Shown in pieces: positions 1 through 5,655 of a stretch of DNA of 5,655 nucleotides (the first letter of the stretch is position 1; the number at the start of each line of letters is the position of its first letter). The translations under genes and the position numbers were made by a program. The stretch is from Clostridia bacterium (GTDB taxonomy: Bacteria; Bacillota_A; Clostridia; Christensenellales; Aristaeellaceae). Where the stretch lies: assembly GCA_017398245.1 (NCBI GenBank), contig JAFQGN010000063.1, positions 1-5,655 of the forward strand, in the 5' to 3' direction. Below the pieces are notes generated by a model. That model was not told the origin of the DNA, did not search any database, and was given only the letters and a program-made list of their open reading frames with translations.

Positions 1-7
1 CTTTTCG

Positions 8-33
8 AAGGGACGCGGTGGTACCCTTTTTTT
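8..33 (+). terminator. Terminator-like hairpin with seven-T run, plus strand
   Basis: AAGGG at 8-12 pairs with CCCTT at 24-28 across an 11-base loop, followed by a continuous T run to 33. The stem is short (5 bp), so strength is modest. It would serve a plus-strand gene left of the window, converging on this operon; no such gene is visible here. Confidence 0.3.
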
Positions 34-120
34 CCGAAGACAGGCTGTGGCCGCCGGCTTTTGCTACCAAATCCATCGTTTAATTCAGCTGCCCCTAAAT
101 CGGTTTCTTTTTCGGAGAGC

Positions 121-162
121 GCGAGAACCCTTTTTCTTTTCCCAAAGAAAAAGGGTTCTCGC
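121..162. repeat. Perfect 19-bp inverted repeat after the deaminase gene
   Basis: Arms at 121-139 (GCGAGAACCCTTTTTCTTT) and 144-162 are perfectly complementary, with a four-base spacer. The structure begins 20 bases past the deaminase stop codon (183-185), a usual place for a transcript-end hairpin. There is no T run directly after the stem on either strand; the T-rich part lies inside one arm. It may be a bidirectional terminator, a message-stabilising hairpin, or part of a dispersed palindromic repeat. The repeat is certain, its role is not. Confidence 0.75.
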
Positions 163-182
163 AAATCGCTCTATAAACTTTG

Positions 183-1448
183 TTACCCCAGCAGTTTTTC
201 GAAAGCGGCCCTGGCCTCTGTAAGCGCGGCATCTACGTCGAAGAGCGGGAAAGCGCCCTCGCGATAGACGAAGCGGCCGTCGACCATAGTCATGCGCACG
301 TTGAGCCCCTGCGCCGCAAACACGACGGCGGAAGGCACATCGAACACGGGCATCAGGTTTTCAGCTTGCGCATCGAACACGATGAGATCGGCAAGATAGC
401 CTTCCTTGAGCAGACCGACCTGTTCAAACCCGCAGGCCAGAGCGCCGCCGCGCGTCGCCATGGAAAGCGATGCGTTTGCGTTCATGGCGGAAGCATCGCG
501 GTGCACAGCCTTCTGCAGAAGGCTCGCAAGGCGCAGATCGGCGATCATGTCCAGACCGTTGTTGCTGGCCGCGCCGTCCGTACCCAGCGAAAGGCGCACG
601 CCCTTTTCCAGCATTTTGACCACCGGCGCGACGCCACTACCCAGCTTGCAGTTGCTGGCCGGGTTATGGGAGACATATACGCCGTGCTCGGCGAGGATAT
701 CGATCTCCTCGTCGTCCACCCATACGCAGTGCGCGGCTACGCAATGGCGGCTGAACATGCCCATTTCCCTGAGCAGACGCACAGGCGTGAGCCCGTTGTG
801 GCGTTCGCGGCAGGCCTGCACCTCGTATTCGGTCTCGCTGGCGTGGGTGTGCAAAATGGCGTTCAGCCTGTTTGCCGTATCCACACACTTTTTGTACAGA
901 TCCTCGCTCACTCCGTATTCGGCATAAGGGGTGATGGCGACCTGAATGCGGCCTTCGGCCTTGCCGTGCCAGTTTTCAAACAGCTCGATATTGCTCTCGA
1001 GCCGGTCTTCGGAAACGACCCCGCGCCCGAGCAGCGCGCGCATACCCGTATCGCGCACGGCTTTGGCCGTGGCGTCCATGAACATGTACATATCGTTGAA
1101 GCAGACGCAGCCGCGGCGCAGCATTTCCATGCAGGCGGTCATGCTGCCCGCATAGACGATCTCGTCGTTCAGTCGGTCTTCGATCGGGTTGACGACGCCC
1201 AGCCAGTCCATCAGCGGTTTGTCGCTGCCCGCGCCGCGCATGAGGTTCATGAACGCGTGGCAGTGGGAATTGTACAGGGCAGGCATCACGATGCCGCCCT
1301 TGGCGTCGATCGTTTCATCGGCTGCAAACGCAGGCGCGCAGGCCGCATCGCCCGCATAGACGATGCGATTGCCGTCCGTAAGCACACAGCCGTTTTTATA
1401 CTCGACCTCGCCCGTCCACAGGCGGGCGTTTTTGATACAGGTTTTCAC
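183..1448 (-). CDS. mtaD: MTA/SAH-type adenosine-derivative deaminase (amidohydrolase)
   Basis: Metal-dependent cytosolic deaminase of the amidohydrolase superfamily, 421 aa, a normal length for the 5-methylthioadenosine/S-adenosylhomocysteine deaminase family. Visible landmarks: N-terminal small-domain strands; the metal pair H62/H64 in SHCHAFMNLMRG; H202 and E205 in HTHASE; H240 in AAHCVW; the metal-binding, catalytic D291 in LGTDGAASNNGLDM; and a C-terminal return to the small domain (ADLIVFDA, VDGRFVY). The family converts the 6-amino group of SAH, MTA, 5'-deoxyadenosine or adenosine to a keto group, giving for example S-inosylhomocysteine, with ammonia released. The start is a GTG three bases after the hydrolase stop, preceded by a G-rich Shine-Dalgarno-like stretch at 1455-1461; no better start is seen. 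Being co-transcribed with a SAH hydrolase suggests a role in SAM by-product recycling. The true preferred substrate (SAH, MTA or 5'-deoxyadenosine) cannot be read from sequence. A general chlorohydrolase/guanine-deaminase-like role is less likely given the SNNGLD motif. Confidence 0.9.
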   Translation of the reverse strand: MKTCIKNARLWTGEVEYKNGCVLTDGNRIVYAGDAACAPAFAADETIDAKGGIVMPALYNSHCHAFMNLMRGAGSDKPLMDWLGVVNPIEDRLNDEIVYAGSMTACMEMLRRGCVCFNDMYMFMDATAKAVRDTGMRALLGRGVVSEDRLESNIELFENWHGKAEGRIQVAITPYAEYGVSEDLYKKCVDTANRLNAILHTHASETEYEVQACRERHNGLTPVRLLREMGMFSRHCVAAHCVWVDDEEIDILAEHGVYVSHNPASNCKLGSGVAPVVKMLEKGVRLSLGTDGAASNNGLDMIADLRLASLLQKAVHRDASAMNANASLSMATRGGALACGFEQVGLLKEGYLADLIVFDAQAENLMPVFDVPSAVVFAAQGLNVRMTMVDGRFVYREGAFPLFDVDAALTEARAAFEKLLG

Positions 1449-1451
1449 GCT

Positions 1452-2699
1452 TTACACCCCCGAGGAATGCAGATAGCGGTACTGCTCGTCGGACAGGGTA
1501 TCGATCGCGCAGCCCATGGCCTCGATCTTCATGCGCGCGCAGGCCATGTCGATATCCTGCGGAACTTCCTGCACGTCCTTGGCAAGGGTCGCGGCGTTCT
1601 TGACAAGATATTCGGCCGAGAGCGCCTGCAGCGCGAAGCTGATATCCATGATCTCGGCGGGGTGTCCGTCGCCCGCGGCCAGATTGACCAGTCGGCCTTC
1701 GGCCAGCAGGCAGATCTCCTTGCCGTTGGGAAGAACGAACGCCTCGAGATTCTTGTGGGAGGTGCGGCTTGAGACGCAGTTTTTGCGAAGGCCCGCCACG
1801 TCCACTTCCACATCGAAATGGCCCGCGTTGCACATGATCGCGCCGTGCTTCATGGTCAGCATGTGTTCCCAGGTGATGACGTCGCGGCAGCCGGTGACAG
1901 TGACGAAGAAATCGCCGACTTTAGCGGCTTCGGCCATGGGCATGACGGAGAAACCGTCCATGGCGGCTTCAACAGCGCGCACGGGGTCGACTTCGGTCAC
2001 GACGACCTTGGCGCCGAGGCCCTTCGCGCGCATGGCGACGCCCTTGCCGCACCAGCCGTAGCCGGCAACGACCACGGTGGAGGAGGCCACGATCAGGTTC
2101 GTGGTGCGGTTGATGCCGTCCCAAACGGACTGGCCGGTGCCGTAGCGGTTATCGAACATGTACTTCATCTGTGCGTCGTTCACGCACACCATAGGGAAGT
2201 TCAGCTTGCCTTCGGCAGCACGCGCACGCAGACGGTGCACGCCGGTAGTGGTCTCTTCGCAGCCGCCGATCACGCACTCGGCGTACTCGGGCTTCGTTTC
2301 GTGCAGCGCGTGCACAAGGTCGCCGCCGTCATCGATGACCACATGCGGCTTGCAGGCGAGGGTGGCGAGGATGTGCTGCTCGTATTCCTCGTCCGTCGCC
2401 GCGTGCCAAGCGCAAACGCGCGGGCCCTGAGAGGCGAGGCCGGCGGCCACGTCATCCTGCGTAGAGAGCGGGTTGGATCCGGTTACGTGCACTTCCGCGC
2501 CGCCTTCCTGCAGAAGCAGAGCAAGGCGGGCCGTTTTGGCTTCCAGATGGATGGACATCGCAACGCGCAGGCCAGCAAAGGGTTTTTCCTTGCGGAAGCG
2601 CTCCTCCAGCATGTTCAGAAGCGGCATGCGGCCGCGCACCCAGTTGATCTTGTCCATGCCCGCAGAGGCGAGCGACGGGTCTCTGAGGATATTTTCCAT
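1452..2699 (-). CDS. ahcY: Adenosylhomocysteinase, short archaeal/Thermotoga-like form
   Basis: S-adenosylhomocysteine hydrolase family, cytosolic and NAD-dependent, splitting SAH (or possibly S-inosylhomocysteine) to homocysteine and a nucleoside. From the ATG at 2699 it is 415 aa, shorter than the usual eukaryotic/proteobacterial form of about 430-470 aa, and it ends QYRYLHSSGV without the usual KPxxYRY tail. Visible: substrate-side H51 in HLEAKTA, DDGGD 123-127, EETTTG 148-153, K179/D183/N184 in KYMFDN, the Rossmann motif GYGWCGKG 213-220, NAGHFD 291-296 and GDGHP 343-347. All core catalytic residues look intact. The start was chosen because AAGGGAG (2711-2717) precedes it by 11 bases; an in-frame TTG at 2735 overlapping the ispDF stop would add 12 unconserved residues and is less likely. 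It lies 32 bases after ispDF and 3 bases before the deaminase, consistent with one operon. E53 and K55 replace residues that contact adenine in the human enzyme, so substrate preference is open. Confidence 0.95.
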   Translation of the reverse strand: MENILRDPSLASAGMDKINWVRGRMPLLNMLEERFRKEKPFAGLRVAMSIHLEAKTARLALLLQEGGAEVHVTGSNPLSTQDDVAAGLASQGPRVCAWHAATDEEYEQHILATLACKPHVVIDDGGDLVHALHETKPEYAECVIGGCEETTTGVHRLRARAAEGKLNFPMVCVNDAQMKYMFDNRYGTGQSVWDGINRTTNLIVASSTVVVAGYGWCGKGVAMRAKGLGAKVVVTEVDPVRAVEAAMDGFSVMPMAEAAKVGDFFVTVTGCRDVITWEHMLTMKHGAIMCNAGHFDVEVDVAGLRKNCVSSRTSHKNLEAFVLPNGKEICLLAEGRLVNLAAGDGHPAEIMDISFALQALSAEYLVKNAATLAKDVQEVPQDIDMACARMKIEAMGCAIDTLSDEQYRYLHSSGV

Positions 2700-2710
2700 A
2701 GCCTGTATAT

Positions 2711-2717
2711 CTCCCTT
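2711..2717 (-). promoter_or_regulatory. Ribosome binding site deciding the ahcY start
   Basis: The minus strand reads AAGGGAG here, 11 bases before the ATG at 2699. It favours that ATG over the TTG at 2735, which lies upstream of this site and has no comparable signal of its own. Confidence 0.6.
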
Positions 2718-2731
2718 CGGAATGCTTCCGT

Positions 2732-3892
2732 TCAAATTTCCTGATATAGCATCGCCACGGCCTGCGCCGAAATGCCGAGGCCTTCGCCTTCAAAGCCGAG
2801 CTTTTCCGTGGTGGTGGCCTTCACGCTCACATCGGCAAGCGGGACGCCGAGCGCGCGCGCCACATTTTTGCGCATCTGCGCATTATAGGGCAGGAGTTTG
2901 GGCCTCTGTGCCACGATGGTCACATCCACATTGCCCACGCGCATGCCGTTTTCCCGAAGCTTTTCGACCACGGCTTCCAGCAGTTTTACAGAATCCGCTC
3001 CCTTATAGGCCGGATCGTTATCCGGGAACAGCCGGCCGATATCGCCCATGGCCGCCGCGCCGAGCATGGCGTCCATCAGCGCGTGCAGGGCGACATCTGC
3101 ATCGCTGTGGCCGAGCAGGCCCTTTTCATAGGGGATATCCACGCCGCAGAGGATCAGCTTTCGCCCTTCGACCAGCCTGTGCACGTCGTAGCCCGTGCCG
3201 ATGCGCATTTTCTGCATATCTCTCTCCGCCTGTATAAAATCCTCTTTCGAGGTCAGCTTTTTGTTCTTTTCCGCGCCTTCCGCCGTGACCAAACGCACGG
3301 GGCCGATATGCCTTTCGTACAGAGAGGCGTCGTCCGTCGCGCTCTCGCCCGCCGCAAACGCCGTTTCATATGCGCGCACGATCTCGCTGCGGCGGAAGGT
3401 CTGCGGGGTCTGCACGGCGCGCAGCATGGCCCTGTCCGGCGTAGCTACCGCGAGGCCGTTTTCGTCCACCTGCTTGATGGTATCCACCACCGGCGTTGCG
3501 ATGACGCCTGAGCCGAATTCCCGCGCGCTGTCGATCGTCGCGCGGATGACCTGCGGCGTGACGAACGGCCTTGCACCGTCGTGTACCGCCACAATTTCGG
3601 CCTCTTCCGGCACCAGCTGCAGCCCGTTCCAGACCGATTCCGCGCGACTCGCGCCGCCCTTGGCAAGTGCGCGAACAAGCGGACAGCGCCCTTCGCTCTC
3701 CGCAATGCGTTCATATTCATCCAATTCGTGCTCCGCCAGCACCAGAACGATGCCGTGCACTTCGCCGCTTTGCTCGAGAGCGCGCAGCGTGCGCGTCAGA
3801 ACCGTCGTCCCGCCGATTTTCCGGAACACTTTGTTTCCCGCAAACCCAGCGCGCGTGCCCCGGCCCGCGGCGACGACCACTGCCCAGACCAT
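2732..3892 (-). CDS. ispDF: Bifunctional IspD/IspF, MEP isoprenoid pathway
   Basis: A fusion of two non-consecutive enzymes of the methylerythritol phosphate pathway, 386 aa. Residues 1-228 are IspD, 2-C-methyl-D-erythritol 4-phosphate cytidylyltransferase: the nucleotide-binding loop AAGRGTR 8-14, K21, VHDGARP 103-109, TPQTF 162-166 and TDDAS 186-190. Residues 229-386 are IspF, 2-C-methyl-D-erythritol 2,4-cyclodiphosphate synthase: zinc ligands D236 and H238 in GYDVH, third ligand H270 in [20 protein letters not shown] 283-291 and the CDP-binding stretch [15 protein letters not shown] from 359. Both halves look complete and active. The linker is very short (about residues 222-228). The ATG shares one base with the rqcP stop codon (TGATG), and no clear Shine-Dalgarno lies at proper distance, so translation is probably coupled to rqcP. 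Separate ispD and ispF genes are the commoner form in Firmicutes, though fusions are known in several bacterial groups. Confidence 0.96.
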   Translation of the reverse strand: MVWAVVVAAGRGTRAGFAGNKVFRKIGGTTVLTRTLRALEQSGEVHGIVLVLAEHELDEYERIAESEGRCPLVRALAKGGASRAESVWNGLQLVPEEAEIVAVHDGARPFVTPQVIRATIDSAREFGSGVIATPVVDTIKQVDENGLAVATPDRAMLRAVQTPQTFRRSEIVRAYETAFAAGESATDDASLYERHIGPVRLVTAEGAEKNKKLTSKEDFIQAERDMQKMRIGTGYDVHRLVEGRKLILCGVDIPYEKGLLGHSDADVALHALMDAMLGAAAMGDIGRLFPDNDPAYKGADSVKLLEAVVEKLRENGMRVGNVDVTIVAQRPKLLPYNAQMRKNVARALGVPLADVSVKATTTEKLGFEGEGLGISAQAVAMLYQEI

Positions 3893-4137
3893 CAGTCTGC
3901 AATGGCGCGGTACATCTCCGCCGCCTGCGCCTTCATGGCATGTTCGGAAACACTGAGCACTTCGTACCTGGTCAGCCTTTCGCCAAAGCGGATGGCGATG
4001 ATATCGCCCACCTTCACTTCGGTGCCGGGCTTGGCTTCTTTTCCGTTGATGGAAACATGGCCGGTATCGCAGGCGTCGTTGGCAACCGACCTGCGCTTGA
4101 TGATGCGGCTGACCTTGAGATATTTATCGAGGCGCAT
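3892..4137 (-). CDS. rqcP: RqcP/YabO-type S4 RNA-binding protein
   Basis: Small S4-domain protein, 81 aa from the ATG at 4137, close to the Bacillus family size. It begins [19 protein letters not shown], the conserved family start, followed by the S4 strand region [24 protein letters not shown] (residues 26-49 contain it) and a short C-terminal helix. In Bacillus, RqcP binds the large ribosomal subunit near the P-site tRNA and works with RqcH during alanine tailing of nascent chains on stalled 50S subunits; that role is taken from the family. A second possible start is the GTG at 4198-4200, which overlaps the HU stop codon (GTGA), is in frame and has AAGGA (4210-4214) nine bases upstream. It would add 21 residues not typical of the family. 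The ATG itself has no clear Shine-Dalgarno because a palindrome occupies that space. The Hsp15-type S4 proteins are the main alternative; the position after hup favours RqcP. Confidence 0.93.
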   Translation of the reverse strand: MRLDKYLKVSRIIKRRSVANDACDTGHVSINGKEAKPGTEVKVGDIIAIRFGERLTRYEVLSVSEHAMKAQAAEMYRAIAD

Positions 4138-4146
4138 AGAGGAAGA

Positions 4147-4170
4147 CCCGCCGTTCGCGCGAACGGCGGG
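4147..4170 (-). terminator. Perfect palindrome between hup and rqcP, possible attenuator
   Basis: Two perfectly complementary 12-base arms (CCCGCCGTTCGC and its complement) with no spacer. In RNA they would form a strong GC-rich hairpin with a small loop, starting about 27 bases after the HU stop. On the minus strand it is followed by TCTTCCTCT and then the rqcP ATG. The run after the stem is only partly T-rich, so it is at best a leaky terminator; it could equally limit translation or protect the HU message from decay. The structure is directly visible, its role is inferred. Confidence 0.55.
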
Positions 4171-4196
4171 CTCTCCAGCCCCGGATTTTCCGCGGC

Positions 4197-4469
4197 TCAC
4201 TTTACGGCGTCCTTAAAGCCCTTGCCGGCCTTGAAGACAGGGGCCTTGCTGGCGGCGATCTCGATGGATTCGCCGGTAGCGGGGTTGCGGCCGATATGCG
4301 CGGCGCGCTCCTTGAGCTCGAAGGTGCCGAAGCCAACGATGGTCACCTTTTCGCCCTTGGAAACTTCTTCGGTCACGGCGGCGACGAACGCGTCCAGCGC
4401 ATCGCCGGCCTGCTTGCGGGTCAAACCGGTCTTTTCTGCGACAACGGCAGTCAGAGCAGCCTTATTCAT
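4197..4469 (-). CDS. hup: HU family nucleoid-associated DNA-binding protein
   Basis: Histone-like HU, 90 aa, the standard length. It bends and compacts DNA as a dimer in the nucleoid. The N-terminal helical dimerisation part (MNKAALTAVVAEKTGLTRKQ onward) is followed by GFGTFELKER at 46-55 and the arm with GRNPATG 60-66, whose Pro63 is the DNA-intercalating proline of the family. It ends KAGKGFKDAVK, as in typical HU. IHF subunits are an alternative but the arm and length fit HU better. The ATG at 4469 is set by a strong AAGGAGGA at 4477-4484; the reading frame is open for 30 more codons upstream to a GTG at 4559, but that part covers the ribosome binding site and is not HU-like. It has its own promoter upstream and the following genes probably ride on its transcript. 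Confidence 0.97.
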   Translation of the reverse strand: MNKAALTAVVAEKTGLTRKQAGDALDAFVAAVTEEVSKGEKVTIVGFGTFELKERAAHIGRNPATGESIEIAASKAPVFKAGKGFKDAVK

Positions 4470-4476
4470 GTGTTTT

Positions 4477-4484
4477 TCCTCCTT
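4477..4484 (-). promoter_or_regulatory. Strong ribosome binding site of hup
   Basis: The minus strand reads AAGGAGGA, a near-perfect Shine-Dalgarno, seven bases before the ATG at 4469. It fixes the HU start and fits high expression. Confidence 0.85.
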
Positions 4485-4548
4485 GAAGATATTGATCCGT
4501 ATCTGCATTCCGCGCCCGGAAAGCGCGGCTTCCGGATGTCTGTTTTGC

Positions 4549-4565
4549 GGGCCGAACACAGGCCC
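4549..4565 (-). promoter_or_regulatory. Hairpin at the predicted 5' end of the hup transcript
   Basis: In RNA the segment is GGGCC, a seven-base loop (UGUGUUC), then GGCCC. It begins about seven bases after the -10 box, so it would sit at or next to the very 5' end of the HU message. Such end hairpins are known to slow 5'-dependent decay; that role is inferred here. Confidence 0.4.
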
Positions 4566-4571
4566 GATATC

Positions 4572-4600
4572 AGTATACCACAGCTTTCGGGCAAATCCCG
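4572..4600 (-). promoter_or_regulatory. Extended -10 promoter for hup and the downstream genes
   Basis: The minus strand holds TATACT at 4572-4577 preceded directly by TGG (4578-4580), giving an extended -10 element TGnTATACT close to the vegetative sigma consensus. The -35 position (about 4595-4600) reads CGGGAT, a poor match, as is common for extended -10 promoters. The predicted start is near 4565, giving a leader of about 95 bases before the HU ATG. It lies in the mazG-hup gap, and is the only good promoter match I found in the window. Confidence 0.6.
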
Positions 4601-4660
4601 TCCATGTGGAAAATTTAGCAATCTGTTATCCTTCTCTTTATGCTCCCGTCCCGTTTTTGC

Positions 4661-5655
4661 TTATTTTCCGCCGTTTTTGGCCTTTTCCTCGGCCTTGACT
4701 TCGTCCCAGACGACGTCCATTTCGGCGATATTCATCTCTTCCAGCAATTTTCCGGACGCGAGGATCTTTTTCTCCATGGCGGTGAAGCGGCGGATGAACT
4801 TTTCTGTCGCCTTCTCCAGCGCGCGCTCGGGCTCTACCTTGAATTTGACGGCGGCATCGGCAATGGCAAAGAGCAGGTCTCCCATTTCCATTTCCGCCGC
4901 ATCGCTGCCGGGCTCTTCCGCCTGCAGCTCGTCGATCTCGCTGCGCACATGGTTCAGGCTGCCGGCGATATCTTCGGCGCAGAAGCCCACGGCGCAGGCC
5001 CTTTTGGCCACCTTGCGCGCCCTTGTCAGCGCGGGAAGGGCCTTTGCGACAGCCGTCATGCTGTCCGCGGTGGTCTCCTGGCCCTTTTCGGCCATTTTTA
5101 CCTGCTGCCACAGCTCCAGCACCTCTTCGGCATTCGAGGCCTTCATTTCGCCGAACACATGCACATGGCGGCTGATCAGCTTTTTGCAAATGCCCGTTGC
5201 CACGTCCACCATGTCGAACTCGCCGCATTCCCAGCCGATGCGCGCATGGAACGCCACCTGCAAAAGCACATCGCCCAGCTCTTCCACCAGCGCGGTCAGA
5301 TCGTCGTTATCCAGCGCGTCGGCCACCTCGTAGGCCTCCTCCAGCAGATCCTGCCGGATGGAGGCGTGCGTCTGCTCCCTGTCCCAAGGGCAGCCGTCCG
5401 GCGCGCGCAGGCGCGCGAGCACCTGCATCAGCTGCGTAAGGCCGAAGCGATCCAGCTGCATGATATCGCGCACCGGCGCAATGGCAAAGGACAGCCTGTG
5501 GTCGTAGGCTTCCTCCGGCATGCGGTCCATATCGCACAGCGGCATTTTTTCGATCCCGCCGGGCAGCAGCGCGATGATTTCCATATCCTCCGGATAGACT
5601 TCCGAAATCTTCAGCTTGCATTCGCCGGCCAGCGCCTTGGAATCCACCTCGCGCA
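4661..5655 (-). CDS. mazG: MazG nucleotide pyrophosphohydrolase, 5' end outside window
   Basis: Nucleoside triphosphate pyrophosphohydrolase, cytosolic, hydrolysing (d)NTPs to monophosphates plus pyrophosphate; 330 complete codons plus part of one are in the window. The frame stays open to the edge, and the GTG at 5645-5647 is an internal valine. Counting from that valine, residues 1-60 (KLKISEVYPEDMEI and following) look like the end of a tetrapyrrole-methylase domain, so the full gene is probably the YabN-type fusion of roughly 480-500 aa. The first MazG domain has GCPWDREQTH 85-94, EE103-104/E107 and E123/D126. The second has E237/E240 and E255/D258; its EExxE motif starts with Ser236 instead of Glu. 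The end, KLLEEMNIAEMDVVWDEVK, is typical. It ends 191 bases before the HU start, with no clear terminator between. The methylase part's substrate is not known from this sequence. Confidence 0.95.
   Translation of the reverse strand, partial: REVDSKALAGECKLKISEVYPEDMEIIALLPGGIEKMPLCDMDRMPEEAYDHRLSFAIAPVRDIMQLDRFGLTQLMQVLARLRAPDGCPWDREQTHASIRQDLLEEAYEVADALDNDDLTALVEELGDVLLQVAFHARIGWECGEFDMVDVATGICKKLISRHVHVFGEMKASNAEEVLELWQQVKMAEKGQETTADSMTAVAKALPALTRARKVAKRACAVGFCAEDIAGSLNHVRSEIDELQAEEPGSDAAEMEMGDLLFAIADAAVKFKVEPERALEKATEKFIRRFTAMEKKILASGKLLEEMNIAEMDVVWDEVKAEEKAKNGGK

Noticed and set aside
8..33. T-box riboswitch element
   Set aside because: GGTGGTACC on the plus strand and GGGTACCACCGCG on the minus strand resemble the T-box core, but neither matches the AGGGTGGNACCGCG consensus in the bases that pair with the tRNA end. 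No specifier stem or leader is seen in the adjacent 180 bases.
180..1772. A 530-codon open frame on the plus strand across the deaminase gene and the end of ahcY
   Set aside because: It is antisense to two clearly conserved genes, its translation is rich in His, Arg, Ala and Val without domain motifs, and long antisense frames are expected in GC-rich coding DNA.
2700..2731. SAH riboswitch upstream of ahcY
   Set aside because: Only 32 bases separate ispDF from ahcY, too short for a SAH riboswitch, and no suitable fold is visible.
1818..2744. A 308-codon plus-strand open frame antisense to ahcY
   Set aside because: Same pattern: a GC-driven shadow of a recognised enzyme with no motif and no ribosome binding site of note.
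4588..4600. Hairpin CGGG-ATTTG-CCCG as a mazG terminator
   Set aside because: The stem is only 4 bp and no T run follows; it also overlaps the -35 region of the hup promoter.
5645..5647. GTG as the true start of mazG
   Set aside because: The frame continues open to the window edge and the residues on both sides resemble the end of a tetrapyrrole-methylase domain, so it is an internal valine codon.

Overview
The window is a compact stretch of housekeeping genes from a GC-rich bacterium, very probably a Firmicute of class Clostridia. The evidence is the order mazG (with a tetrapyrrole-methylase-like tail at its N-terminal edge), HU, then rqcP/yabO, which is a typical Firmicutes arrangement. 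Strong AGGAGG-type ribosome binding sites and a short, archaeal/Thermotoga-like S-adenosylhomocysteine hydrolase point the same way. No phage, transposon, CRISPR, tRNA or rRNA signal is visible.

All six supported genes lie on the minus strand, so transcription runs from right to left. At the right edge is the 3' part of mazG (4661-5655, its 5' end lies outside the window). A 191-base gap follows, holding an extended -10 promoter and a structured leader for hup, the HU nucleoid protein (4197-4469). Next come rqcP (3892-4137, S4-domain ribosome quality control factor), a bifunctional ispDF (2732-3892, MEP isoprenoid pathway), an adenosylhomocysteinase gene (1452-2699) and an MTA/SAH-type deaminase gene (183-1448). 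Junctions from rqcP to the deaminase are tight: a TGATG overlap, 32 bases, then 3 bases. This suggests one transcript starting at the HU promoter. A perfect 24-base palindrome between hup and rqcP may lower or couple downstream expression.

The last 182 bases (1-182) hold no convincing gene. They contain a perfect 19-bp inverted repeat just after the deaminase stop codon, probably a transcript-end hairpin or part of a dispersed repeat. At the extreme left is a small plus-strand terminator-like hairpin with a seven-T run.

Functionally, the first part concerns information upkeep: nucleotide pool cleaning, DNA architecture and rescue of stalled ribosomes. The second part is metabolic: IspDF makes isoprenoid precursors, while the hydrolase and deaminase recycle the by-products of SAM use. 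The most interesting point is the hydrolase-deaminase pair. In the hydrolase the residues aligning with the adenine-contacting Thr57 and Glu59 of human SAHH are Glu53 and Lys55. This is compatible with a deaminate-first route through S-inosylhomocysteine, as known in Methanocaldococcus. That is inference and needs enzymology.
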